From positions 299,001 to 363,000 of the forward strand of contig JACKJC010000001.1 of NCBI GenBank assembly GCA_020638195.1: a stretch of DNA of 64,000 nt, written 5' to 3'. Made by a program: the position numbers and the translations under genes. Numbering within the stretch: the first letter of the stretch is position 1; each line of letters opens with the position of its first letter. This document shows positions 40,490-50,606 of the stretch, piece after piece. This DNA comes from Methylobacteriaceae bacterium (GTDB lineage: Bacteria; Pseudomonadota; Alphaproteobacteria; Rhizobiales; Beijerinckiaceae). Under the pieces are notes generated by a model. The model searched no databases, had not been told where the DNA came from, and saw only the letters and a list, made by a program, of their open reading frames with translations.

Positions 40490-41586
40490 CGGGGGGCCTC
40501 GAATCGATCGGCAGCTGCCGCAGCCGCGGATGCCTGCTCACGAATTTGCGCACGCTGGCGCTGGATTTGCTGGACGGGATCTGGTCCGATAGAGCGGCCA
40601 TTTCCGACCGCCTGCTGCGATCGTTGCGGCCGCTTCAGCTCGCCTCGCCAGTCTTGCCGCTGCAGCCAGTTCGTTGGCCGAGGCACGAATTGCTGATCTG
40701 GATTGCGAGCGCCGAAGGCCTTGGCTCCTGCGAGGATGTTTTCGAAGCTGTCATCCTTGAGAGCACTGCGCAGCGCACCCGCCGACCGGCGCCAACCTGC
40801 GAGATTGTCTCGCGCCGGCACGTAGGGACCTTCCGGGTAGACTGCGGCGATCTTCCAGAGCATGGCCGAAATCTGATCGTCGTCGGCCTTGCGGGCTTTG
40901 CGAGTGGCCTTCGGCGAACGCGCGCCTGCCACTGCCGCCTGTTCCGAGGGCGGTGTGGAACCGAAAAGGTCATCACTGGCCAGACCAAGCGCAGCGCTCG
41001 CGCGCTTGATATTTCCCGGTGTTCCTTCTCCGGTGCTTACTTCCCCGGTGTTCGTCTGCCTCGCCAGACAGGGGGGCCCTGCCTCGCCAAACGGGGGAGC
41101 CGTGCCTCGCCAAGCGGGGTGCGACACCGCCGACATTTCGCGGACCCCTGCCTCGTCAGGCAGCCCTACCTCGTCAGGCGCCCCCTGCTTTGCGGGGCGG
41201 GGGTCGCGCGTTGCTTCTCCCCCAAACTTTGGGCATTTGCGGTCTGTCTCTGCATCGCTCTTCGCGATCCGGAAGCGTGCAGTGGCGCCGGGCCGTTCCT
41301 CTCGAATGAGATAGCCGGCGTCGACCAACTCGCGAACGGCTCGGCTGGCCGCGCGCGCCTGCACTCCAAGATCGGCGGCGAGTGTCGCCATCGCGGGCCA
41401 GGCAACCATACCCCTGTCCGCGTGCATGTAGCGAGTGCAGAGGATCGTCGCTGCCGTGCGCGCCATGTGCGAGAGATTCGGGTCGATGCAAACGCGGGCA
41501 AGCCAGTTCAGCTTGTTGCGCCCTGCGTTGGGATCGCTGGTGCGCTTCTTAGGTGGTGCCGGACGGTCTGGCGCGGGCTCATCCAA
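40486..41586 (-). CDS. Helix-turn-helix protein, probable replication initiator of the element
   Basis: 366 aa. I prefer a TTG start at 41586 because GGAGG stands right upstream; it overlaps the preceding gene by 8 nt. A TTG at 41604 is the longer alternative. Residues about 28-105 form a winged-helix-like DNA-binding domain (NWLARVCIDPNLSHMARTAA, MATLAADLGVQARAASRAVR, ELVDAGYLIREERPGATARF). The central part is encoded by a DNA segment of iteron-like repeats, and the C-terminal 130 residues include MLWKIAAVYPEGPYVPARDN and FVPRPTNWLQRQDW, typical of phage DnaT/O-like initiators. A lambda-O-like arrangement, the origin inside the initiator gene, is likely. Confidence 0.6.
   Translation of the reverse strand: MDEPAPDRPAPPKKRTSDPNAGRNKLNWLARVCIDPNLSHMARTAATILCTRYMHADRGMVAWPAMATLAADLGVQARAASRAVRELVDAGYLIREERPGATARFRIAKSDAETDRKCPKFGGEATRDPRPAKQGAPDEVGLPDEAGVREMSAVSHPAWRGTAPPFGEAGPPCLARQTNTGEVSTGEGTPGNIKRASAALGLASDDLFGSTPPSEQAAVAGARSPKATRKARKADDDQISAMLWKIAAVYPEGPYVPARDNLAGWRRSAGALRSALKDDSFENILAGAKAFGARNPDQQFVPRPTNWLQRQDWRGELKRPQRSQQAVGNGRSIGPDPVQQIQRQRAQIREQASAAAAAADRFEAPR
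41056..41198. repeat. Iteron-like direct repeats inside the initiator gene
   Basis: Copies of CTGCCTCGYCARRC begin at 41056, 41079, 41102, 41148 and 41166, with a weaker one at 41185. The first three are spaced exactly 23 nt; the fourth lies 46 nt (two units) on, with a degenerate copy near 41125. Because 23 is not a multiple of three, the encoded peptide does not repeat, so selection is on DNA. The array sits inside the putative replication gene, as in lambda ori within O. Confidence 0.65.
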
Positions 41587-41920
41587 TGACGCCTCCGCCC
41601 GCAAGCCGGCGTAATTCGGATCCGGAAATGAGGGTCGAGTGACCGACCGCGACAGTTTCGAGGGACCCTTGCGATCGCCACCGCCACAAGGTCGATTCCG
41701 CTTTGCGCAGGATCGCGGCGGCTTCCTTAAAGCGATAGAGCTGCGCGGGTTCTATCGCCTCCAAGACACTGGCCGGCCCATCGGCCCGCTCGACGTCAGA
41801 TTGGGCGGCAACCTGTCGGCTCGCCAGATCGTTCGCAATCAGCTTGGCGAGTTGCGCGAGCTGCTCCGGGTTTAGGGTTATCGCCAGCGTGGATCCGAAG
41901 TTGTCAGAGCGCATCGGCAT
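41579..41920 (-). CDS. Helix-turn-helix protein
   Basis: 113 aa from the ATG at 41920; an ATG two codons later (41914) is also well placed after GGTGG. The C-terminal half contains a MerR/excisionase-like helix-turn-helix (LYRFKEAAAILRKAESTLWR, then WRSQGSLETVAVGHSTLISG). The N-terminal half is acidic and helical (LNPEQLAQLAKLIANDLASR). It overlaps the upstream HTH gene by 17 nt and the downstream initiator gene by 8 nt, so it is part of one regulatory/replication transcript. Confidence 0.6.
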   Translation of the reverse strand: MPMRSDNFGSTLAITLNPEQLAQLAKLIANDLASRQVAAQSDVERADGPASVLEAIEPAQLYRFKEAAAILRKAESTLWRWRSQGSLETVAVGHSTLISGSELRRLAGGGVIG

Positions 41921-42191
41921 CGCCACCCGCAGCCGTAACGCGAGCGTTCGCAAATGGGCTGATTTGCTCGACCGGCGTCCCTTCGCGCATCAGTCGTTTG
42001 AAGTCGGCGAGCGGGACGCGGACGGTGCGTCCCAGGCGCACAACCTTTAGATGGCCGTCGCGAACTGCTTGCCAGAATGTGTTTCGATCAATGTTGAGGC
42101 GAAACATCACCTCTCGCGGATCGAGCGCAAAGGCATCTTCGGTCCAGATCGGCTCGGGTGGCGCCTCTATGGCGATCGGGCGGCGGGACAA
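41904..42191 (-). CDS. Excisionase-like helix-turn-helix protein
   Basis: 95 aa. The start appears to be TTG at 42191, with GGAG eight nucleotides upstream. Residues about 30-70 (FRLNIDRNTFWQAVRDGHLK, VVRLGRTVRVPLADFKRLMR) form the winged-helix fold of excisionase/DNA-binding HTH_17 proteins. It lies two genes from the integrase and may be the recombination directionality factor. A perfect inverted repeat overlaps its start. Confidence 0.65.
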   Translation of the reverse strand: MSRRPIAIEAPPEPIWTEDAFALDPREVMFRLNIDRNTFWQAVRDGHLKVVRLGRTVRVPLADFKRLMREGTPVEQISPFANARVTAAGGDADAL

Positions 42192-42221
42192 TTGTTCGCT
42201 CCAAAGTCACGGCGAACAATT
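42190..42221. promoter_or_regulatory. Inverted repeat overlapping the start of the excisionase-like gene
   Basis: Perfect 10-bp repeat AATTGTTCGC (42190-42199) / GCGAACAATT (42212-42221) with a 12-nt spacer. The arm near 42190 overlaps the TTG start codon and the spacer carries the GGAG ribosome-binding site on the minus strand. It could be a DNA operator or an mRNA hairpin that hides the start. Confidence 0.55.
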
Positions 42222-42275
42222 CAGTCGCACCGCCACTGCGGAGATGCACGGAGCGATATTCTTCAAAAATTCGGC

Positions 42276-42938
42276 CTAGAGCTCAGCCCACATCGCCGCG
42301 CCGAATGCTCGGAAGCGATCTGACACGTCTGGAACTGTGTCAGTCGCGCCGCTGGCCTCGAATGCCGACTCTAGCAGCGGATGCGCGGCAGCCGACCGCC
42401 ATTCGTTAACGCTATTGGCGGGCTTGAAAAGGAATGCGTGTACCGCGGCTGTGAGGGCGATAAACTCGATACCAGCGGTCACGGGAAACTCCCGCGCATG
42501 GTTTCCAGATCGAATAATGGCGACCCCGAACGGCGGCCACGCCGGCTCTCCTTTCGGCCGCCCCTCACCGCCAAAGTCTGGGGCAGAGTATGCACGGACT
42601 GTCCGAGCTTTCATCAGCCGTCGAACCAGGCTGTCGATTTGCTTCCCTCGCAATTCCTCCAAACCGACGCTCGATGCGGCCGGCAGATGGAGTTCAAGCA
42701 TACCGTTTCGACTTCGGACCTCTGCGCCGAATGCAATAGCGGCTACAAATTCAGCGATTTCAGTGTCCATTTTGCCAGAAGGCTGTCGACGGATGACGTG
42801 CCAAAGCGCCGCCGCCAGCCTGATCGTCTCTCGACCGAACGAACGGCGAGGTTTGCCGACGCCTCTGGGCGTCTGGAGCGATTCGAGCCTTGGCTTCTTG
42901 GGACGACCGCGCCGTTTGGGAGGATTAGGCTCGCTCAC
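42276..42938 (-). CDS. Hypothetical protein, coupled to the integrase gene
   Basis: 220 aa from a GTG at 42938 that overlaps the last 14 nt of the integrase gene, with GGGG upstream. The N-terminus carries an AT-hook-like basic run (PPKRRGRPKKPR), the rest is mixed alpha/beta (LELHLPAASSVGLEELRGKQ, GVAIIRSGNHAREFPVTAGI). Function unknown; DNA association is suggested by the basic start. It is followed by 84 nt including the inverted repeat in front of the excisionase-like gene. Confidence 0.5.
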   Translation of the reverse strand: MSEPNPPKRRGRPKKPRLESLQTPRGVGKPRRSFGRETIRLAAALWHVIRRQPSGKMDTEIAEFVAAIAFGAEVRSRNGMLELHLPAASSVGLEELRGKQIDSLVRRLMKARTVRAYSAPDFGGEGRPKGEPAWPPFGVAIIRSGNHAREFPVTAGIEFIALTAAVHAFLFKPANSVNEWRSAAAHPLLESAFEASGATDTVPDVSDRFRAFGAAMWAEL

Positions 42939-44202
42939 GCGCGCCCCGCAGTTCGATGACCTTCCCGCCTTCGCGCAGCCCGTCGTAGTGATCGGCGAGC
43001 CACTGCAGCATTTCCGTCCGCTCGGCCATGCGCTCGCTGCGGTCGTAAGTACGCCGGACCTCGTTCGGGTCGAGGTGCGCGAGCTGCCGCTCAATCGCGT
43101 CGGGATGGAATCGGTTCGATGCATTGAGCATGGAGCTGGCGGAGCTGCGGAAACCGTGCGCGGTGTGCTGATCGCTGCTGTAGCCGAGGGCCTTCAAGGC
43201 GCCGCCCAGGGTGTTTTCGCTGATCGGGCGCGCCGCTATGCGGATCGACGGGAAAAGCAATTCGAACCGGCCCGTCAACGGGTGAAGCTGTTCGAGCAAG
43301 GCAAGCGCCTGGCGCGAGAGCGGCACGATGTGCGGTCGCCGGCCTTTCATTCGCTCGGCAGGGATGGTCAGCACGCCAGCGTCGCGATCGACCTCAGACC
43401 ATCGCGCCGCCCTCAGCTCGCCGGGCCGGAGCATCGTCAGCGCCAGCAGCTCCAGCGCGATCGCGGTGGTGCGCTGGCCGCCATAGCCGCGCACGGCCCG
43501 AAGCAGCCCTCCAAACTGCAGCGGATCGAGGATGGCGCCATAGCTTTTCGTCTGTGGAGCGGTCAGCGCGCCGCGTAGGGCGTAGGTTGGATCTACGTCG
43601 GCGCGCGCCGTCGCGATGGCGAACCGGAATATCTGCCCGGTGAGCGCGCGCAGGCGATGTGCTGTTTCGTGCAGCCCCTTCTCTTCGACGGCGCGCAAGA
43701 CGGTCAGCACCTCAGCGGCGGAGATTCCCCGGATCGGCCGGCTGTGGAGCGACTTGGCGAATTCGAGAAGCCAGCGATTCTTGCCGATCGTCTCCTCGGC
43801 CTTCCCCTCGCGGCCTTTCTTGGCGAGCAGCTCGTTTGCGATCGAAATGAACGTGTCCTGCGCAGCGGCGCGAGACGCTTCGGCCTCCGCACGACGGTGC
43901 TCGGCCGGATTGATGCCTTGGTCGAGCAGGGCGCTCAGGCGGCCCCATTCGGCGCGCGCCATCGCGAGCCCGACGCCGGGATAGGCGCCAAGGCTGAGCG
44001 ACGATTCCTTGCCGCCGAAGGAATATTTGAACGTCCAGATTTTTGACCCGGTCGCGTGCACATACAGGAACAGCCGCGGACCATCGCGAAGGATCGTGAG
44101 CCCCTTCGACGGCGGCTTTGTCGCGAGAATTCGCTTGTCGTTGAGCTGGTGATCGCCAGTGCGCTTGGCGGCGCGCCCGGGGCGCTCTAAAGCTTCTGTC
44201 AT
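42925..44202 (-). CDS. int: P4-type tyrosine site-specific integrase
   Basis: 425 aa. The N-terminal DUF4102-type arm-binding region (DGPRLFLYVHATGSKIWTFK and LSLGAYPGVGLAMARAEWGR) is followed by a core-binding domain and the catalytic domain with R259 (LRPGELRAARW), K286 (ERMKGRRPHIVPLS), H349-x-x-R352 (AHGFRSS), H376 (LAHLDPNEVR) and Y386 (RTYDRSER). All six catalytic residues are intact, so it should be active. It faces away from the tRNA-Leu gene 267 nt away, the usual layout for tRNA-targeting integrases. Confidence 0.9.
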   Translation of the reverse strand: MTEALERPGRAAKRTGDHQLNDKRILATKPPSKGLTILRDGPRLFLYVHATGSKIWTFKYSFGGKESSLSLGAYPGVGLAMARAEWGRLSALLDQGINPAEHRRAEAEASRAAAQDTFISIANELLAKKGREGKAEETIGKNRWLLEFAKSLHSRPIRGISAAEVLTVLRAVEEKGLHETAHRLRALTGQIFRFAIATARADVDPTYALRGALTAPQTKSYGAILDPLQFGGLLRAVRGYGGQRTTAIALELLALTMLRPGELRAARWSEVDRDAGVLTIPAERMKGRRPHIVPLSRQALALLEQLHPLTGRFELLFPSIRIAARPISENTLGGALKALGYSSDQHTAHGFRSSASSMLNASNRFHPDAIERQLAHLDPNEVRRTYDRSERMAERTEMLQWLADHYDGLREGGKVIELRGARERA

Positions 44203-44469
44203 GGCCAGCTCCGGGGCATCGGATCGGGTCTAGAGAGCCGCCGTGCGTGTCCAGCGCCGGCGGCTTTCGCGTTTCAGAGATACGCCTGTCTCAACCCGGC
44301 GCCAACCCGACGCTTGAAATTGCGCCACCCGATTTCCGACCCGTTCTTACCCGAGATGCAGCGAGAGGGCATGAGATCGGAGCGAGGGTGACGACCCTCG
44401 GATTCATCCGGCCTACCAATGGTTTTGAGAGAGTTTGGGAGGATCGGAAGAGGCCGCGAAATGGCCTCT
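44203..44469. other. Attachment-region leader between integrase and tRNA-Leu
   Basis: 267 nt with no gene. It should carry integrase arm sites and the int promoter. Two inverted repeats are visible: AGCCGCCG (44236-44243) / CGGCGGCT (44258-44265), and CGAGGGT-N4-ACCCTCG at 44383-44400. Their roles are unknown. Confidence 0.45.
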
Positions 44470-44483
44470 TGGTGCCCCTGGCC
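44470..44483 (+). repeat. Right attachment-site repeat at the tRNA-Leu 3' end
   Basis: TGGTGCCCCTGGCC, identical to 23038-23051. It corresponds to the CCA plus the last part of the acceptor stem and the start of the T stem of the tRNA, the standard crossover region for integrases that use tRNA genes. The tRNA stays intact after insertion because the element carried the matching segment. Confidence 0.65.
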
Positions 44484-44554
44484 GGGATCGAACCAGCACT
44501 CCTTGCGGAACTCGATTTTGAGTCGAGCGCGTCTACCAATTCCGCCACAGGGGC
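44470..44554 (-). tRNA. tRNA-Leu (anticodon CAA)
   Basis: 85 nt including an encoded CCA. Acceptor stem GCCCCTG pairs with CAGGGGC (discriminator A). D-arm region GGCGGAATTGGTAGACGC; anticodon arm CTCGA-CTCAAAA-TCGAG gives anticodon CAA. A long variable arm (TTCCGCAAGGAGTGC) and the T arm GGTTCGATCCCGGC are typical of a type II leucine tRNA. The 3' end is the integration target of the element to its left. Confidence 0.95.
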
Positions 44555-44766
44555 GTTTCCGGGGTCCGGAAAGCGCGCGGATCATAGCCGTGCGCGGGCG
44601 CCCGTCAACCGCGCTCGTGCAACTGGTCTAAAACGGCGCGCGATGCTATTCCGGCCAGCGAGTCGGCCATCGCGCCGTCACGGGCGCGCCCAAGCGCCGC
44701 CGTTGGTTCCAGCGTCCTTATCCCGGCCATTCGGCGCCCCTGCGCCCCGCCCGCCCACGAGGATCG

Positions 44767-45363
44767 ATGTTCAAGAAGCTCTACGACTGGACGCTGTCTC
44801 TGGCCGAATCGCCGCGCGCGACCTGGGCGCTCGGCGCCATCTCCTTCGCGGAAAGCTCGTTCTTTCCGCTGCCGCCGGATCTCATCCTCGTACCGATGTC
44901 GCTCGCGCAGCCCAAGCGGGCCTGGTATTATGCGGGCCTCTGCACCATCGCCTCGGTCGCCGGCGGCGTGCTCGGCTATCTCATCGGCTCCGTCCTGTAC
45001 GAATCCGTCGGCAAATGGCTGATCCATTTCTACGGCTACGACGAGAAGGCGCTGGTGCTGCGCGCCTGCTACGACAAGTACGGCTGGCTGATCATCCTGC
45101 TGAAGGGTCTGACGCCGATCCCCTACAAGCTCGTGACGATCGTCAGCGGCTTCGCCGGCTACAATATCGCGCTGTTCATCCTGCTGTCGCTGATCACGCG
45201 CGGCGCGCGTTTCTTCATCCTCGCTGGCATCCTCAACAAGTTCGGCGACCCCATCAAGAAGGCGCTGGATCGTCATTTCGCCACCTTCATGATCTTGATC
45301 CTCGGCATGATCGTCTTCGGCTTCTGGGTGGTCTCGAAAATGGGCGGCGGAGGCGCGTGCTGA
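44767..45363 (+). CDS. YqaA/DedA-family (SNARE-associated) membrane protein
   Basis: 198 aa. The N-terminus MFKKLYDWTLSLAESPRATW and FAESSFFPLPPDLILVPMSL carry the family signature, with further segments LCTIASVAGGVLGYLIGSVL, GWLIILLKGLTPIPYKLVTI and FATFMILILGMIVFGFWVVS. DedA-superfamily proteins are inner-membrane scramblase or transporter-like proteins that affect membrane potential and lipid carrier recycling. The stop overlaps the dsbB start (TGATG). Confidence 0.85.
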   Translation: MFKKLYDWTLSLAESPRATWALGAISFAESSFFPLPPDLILVPMSLAQPKRAWYYAGLCTIASVAGGVLGYLIGSVLYESVGKWLIHFYGYDEKALVLRACYDKYGWLIILLKGLTPIPYKLVTIVSGFAGYNIALFILLSLITRGARFFILAGILNKFGDPIKKALDRHFATFMILILGMIVFGFWVVSKMGGGGAC

Positions 45364-45860
45364 TGTTGGCGCGGCTGGATGCGCGCGCGATCGCGCTTCT
45401 CATCCTCTTCATCGCCGCAGCGACGCTCGCCGGCGCATGGGCCTTTCAGGCGGCGGGCTACGCGCCCTGCGAGCTCTGCCTCAAGCAGCGCTACGCCTAT
45501 TACCTCGGCCTGCCGCTCGCTCTCGCCGCGTGGTTCGCGGCTGGCGTCAACCGGCGCGGCGCGCGTTTTCTGTTTGCGCTGCTCGCGCTGGCCTTCGTCG
45601 CCAACGCCGTGCTCGCCGCCTATCATTCGGGCGTCGAATTCAAATGGTGGCCGGGACCGGCCGATTGCACCGGCGCCTATCAGGGCGCTTCGAACGTCGC
45701 CGACTTCATGAAGCAGTTGCAGCAGACCCGCGTCGTGCGGTGCGACGAAGTCGCGCTGCGCATCCTCGGCTTCTCGATGGCGAACGCCAACATCTTCGTC
45801 TCCGCCGCGCTCGCGGCGCTCGCCTCGCTCGGCGCGGGTCGCGTGATGAAGCGCGGATAA
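45363..45860 (+). CDS. dsbB: Disulfide bond formation protein B
   Basis: 165 aa with four membrane helices. The first periplasmic loop has CELCLKQRYAYYLGLP (CxxC, the quinone-linked pair), and the second loop the remaining cysteines (PADCTGAYQGAS and RVVRCDEVALR). DsbB reoxidises DsbA by passing electrons to ubiquinone. It starts inside the stop codon of the YqaA/DedA gene, so the two form an operon, an arrangement seen in several Rhizobiales. Confidence 0.9.
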   Translation: MLARLDARAIALLILFIAAATLAGAWAFQAAGYAPCELCLKQRYAYYLGLPLALAAWFAAGVNRRGARFLFALLALAFVANAVLAAYHSGVEFKWWPGPADCTGAYQGASNVADFMKQLQQTRVVRCDEVALRILGFSMANANIFVSAALAALASLGAGRVMKRG

Positions 45861-46041
45861 GTCGAGACGCTCGTCGGAGTCGCATTCTCCGAAAGCGCCG
45901 ACCGTCTTCGTCGCGGTCCGCGATGAGGCGATGCGCGCGAACGCGGGCGCCGCGACCATACAGCCGCGCGCCGACTTCAGGCGTTGTCGAGAATAATTGG
46001 CGTCGCCCGTCTTCAGGCGCGCGAAATCCGATCGCGAGCGA

Positions 46042-46443
46042 TTACAGGCCCAGCGCGACCTTCAGCTCGTTGATCTGGTCGAGCTTTTCGCTCGCCGCGC
46101 GCTTGGCCTCGTCGCTCGCGGCGTCGGCCAGATCTTCCTGCGCGTTCTTGAGCTCCTGTGCGATCTTGGCGGCGTCGAGCTGCTCGATCGGCAGCGCCAC
46201 TTCGGCGAGGATCGTCAGCCCGCCGGTCGCCACGTCGGCGAAACCGCCGCGCACGAAGATGCGGCTGGTCTTGGAGGCGCTCTCGGCGACCTCGACCACG
46301 CCGGGCTTCAGCGTCGTCATGACGGGCGCGTGATCCCTAAGGATCGTCATCTGACCCTCGGCGCCGGGAATGGCGACGGATTCGACCTCGCCGGAGAACA
46401 GGAGCTGTTCGGGCGAAACGAGTTCGAAGTGAAAGGCGGCCAT
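46042..46443 (-). CDS. atpC: ATP synthase F1 epsilon subunit
   Basis: 133 aa. Opens FHFELVSPEQLLFSGEVESV, followed by VAIPGAEGQMTILRDHAPVM, both typical epsilon N-terminal beta-barrel sequence. The C-terminal helices (KIAQELKNAQEDLADAASDE and KRAASEKLDQINELKVALGL) are present. Epsilon couples and inhibits the rotor. Last gene of atpHAGDC, separated from atpD by 117 nt that hold a cloverleaf-like repeat. Confidence 0.95.
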   Translation of the reverse strand: MAAFHFELVSPEQLLFSGEVESVAIPGAEGQMTILRDHAPVMTTLKPGVVEVAESASKTSRIFVRGGFADVATGGLTILAEVALPIEQLDAAKIAQELKNAQEDLADAASDEAKRAASEKLDQINELKVALGL

Positions 46444-46478
46444 GAGCGTCCCCGACGAGACTGGTTCAGTTTACACAC

Positions 46479-46550
46479 GTCATGGCCGGGCTCGACCCGG
46501 CCATCCGTGTAAGCGTCAGACGGATGGCCGGATCAAAGTCCGGCCATGAC
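46479..46550. repeat. Palindromic repeat (REP/RPE-like) between atpD and atpC
   Basis: GTCATGGCCGG (46479-46489) pairs with CCGGCCATGAC (46540-46550). Inside are two hairpins: ATGGCCGGG/CCCGGCCAT (46482-46504) and ATGGCCGGA/TCCGGCCAT (46524-46547), plus ATCCGT/ACGGAT between them, giving a cloverleaf-like fold. Such 'gtcatggccgggctcgacccggccat' elements are widespread in Rhizobiales genomes. Confidence 0.75.
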
Positions 46551-46560
46551 GGCTGCAGGA

Positions 46561-48000
<1,440 letters not shown>

Positions 48001-48055
48001 GTTCACATTCCTCTTTTCTGTTCGGTCGGGACGCTCGCGCGTCCGGCTGTTTCGG

Positions 48056-48934
48056 TCAGAGCGCTTCGGCGCCCGAGATGATTTCGATCAGTTCCTTGGT
48101 GATCATGGCCTGACGCGATCTGTTGTAGAGCGTCGTCTGCTTCTTGATCATGTCGCCGGCGTTGCGCGTGGCATTGTCCATCGCGCTCATCTGCGCGCCG
48201 TAGAACGAAGCCATGTTTTCGAGCAGCGCGGTGAAGACCTGCACCGAAATGTTGCGCGGCAGGAGCGTCGCGAGGATTTCTTCCTGGCCGGGCTCGGCCT
48301 CGTAGGCCGCCTGCGCGCCTGTCGCCGCATTGTCGTTGACGGCGATCTGCGCGGGGATGAGCTGGGCGGCTGTCGGCACCTGCGCGATCACGGAGCGGAA
48401 CCGCGAGAAGAACAGCGTGCAGACGTCGTATTCGCCGGCCTCGAACATCGAGATGATCTTCTTGCCGATGGCGTCGGCGTTGCCGAAGCCGATGTTGCGC
48501 ACCGAGCGCAGGTCTTCCACGCCGATGATCTGCTTCTCGTACTGGCGCTTGAGTTGGTCGTAGCCCTTCTTGCCGACGCAGAGGATCTTGACCGTCTTGC
48601 CCTGCGCGACGAGCGAATTCACGTGGTCGCGCGCCATGCGCACGATCGCCGTATTGAAGGCGCCGCACAGGCCGCGCTCGCCGGTGCAGACGACGAGCAG
48701 GTGAACCTGGTCCTTGCCGGTGCCGGTCAGGAGCGCAGGGCCCGAGCCCGGCGCGATGCCGCCGGCGACGTTCGTCAGCACGGCGCCCATGCGCTGGGCA
48801 TATGGGCGCGCGGCTTCGGCGGCGCTCTGCGCGCGACGCAGTTTCGCGGCCGCGACCATCTGCATGGCCTTGGTGATCTTCTGCGTCGCCTTCACCGAGG
48901 CGATGCGATTGCGCAGATCTTTTAAGCTCGGCAT
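48056..48934 (-). CDS. atpG: ATP synthase F1 gamma subunit
   Basis: 292 aa. The conserved N-terminus MPSLKDLRNRIASVKATQKI, then TKAMQMVAAAKLRRAQ, and the C-terminal ITKELIEIISGAEAL are diagnostic. The central Rossmann-like region shows LLVVCTGERGLCGAFNTAIV. Gamma is the rotating shaft. It is separated from atpA by a 139-nt intergenic stretch holding two Rhizobiales-type palindromes. Confidence 0.96.
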   Translation of the reverse strand: MPSLKDLRNRIASVKATQKITKAMQMVAAAKLRRAQSAAEAARPYAQRMGAVLTNVAGGIAPGSGPALLTGTGKDQVHLLVVCTGERGLCGAFNTAIVRMARDHVNSLVAQGKTVKILCVGKKGYDQLKRQYEKQIIGVEDLRSVRNIGFGNADAIGKKIISMFEAGEYDVCTLFFSRFRSVIAQVPTAAQLIPAQIAVNDNAATGAQAAYEAEPGQEEILATLLPRNISVQVFTALLENMASFYGAQMSAMDNATRNAGDMIKKQTTLYNRSRQAMITKELIEIISGAEAL

Positions 48935-48960
48935 GTGCTTGCCTTGTTTTCGGCTTCTCT

Positions 48961-49063
48961 CCCTCTCCCTGTGAAGCGGGGAGAGGGCCGGGGTGAGGGG
49001 TCGAGCCGCTGCGGCGCGGATTGGCTCCTCAACCTAGCCCTCTCCCCGCAGGCGGGGAGAGGG
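48961..49063. repeat. Two palindromic repeats between atpA and atpG
   Basis: First hairpin CCCTCTCCC (48961-48969) / GGGAGAGGG (48979-48987). Second, a perfect 12-bp repeat CCCTCTCCCCGC (49038-49049) / GCGGGGAGAGGG (49052-49063). The 'ccctctccccgc..gcggggagaggg' palindrome is a common dispersed element in Rhizobiales and may adjust mRNA stability in the operon. Confidence 0.7.
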
Positions 49064-49073
49064 GACAGTCTCG

Positions 49074-50605
<1,532 letters not shown>

Positions 50606-50606
<1 letters not shown>

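Larger units (their letters stand above)
23038..44483. mobile_element. tRNA-Leu-integrated element, phage-satellite-like, with defence-like cargo
   Basis: About 21.4 kb between two direct copies of a 14-nt tRNA 3'-end sequence, with a P4-type tyrosine integrase adjacent to the intact tRNA. From the integrase inward the genes are recombination/regulation, a putative initiator with iterons, unknown proteins, a tape-measure protein, terS and terL, all on the minus strand; the far end carries an exported protein and two cargo operons. Several cargo genes have visibly lower GC than the chromosome. No portal, capsid, baseplate or lysis genes are present. It may be a satellite that uses a helper phage, or a decayed prophage. 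Confidence 0.7.

Noticed and set aside
41019..41309. Plus-strand frame over the iterons with repeated Pro/Arg/Gln peptide
   Set aside because: The apparent peptide repeat comes from the DNA iterons; no start signal, and the strand is opposite to every gene in the module.
44247..44766. In-frame 5' extension of the dsbB reading frame through the YqaA/DedA gene and tRNA
   Set aside because: It crosses a tRNA and another gene; dsbB starts at the overlapping ATG at 45363.
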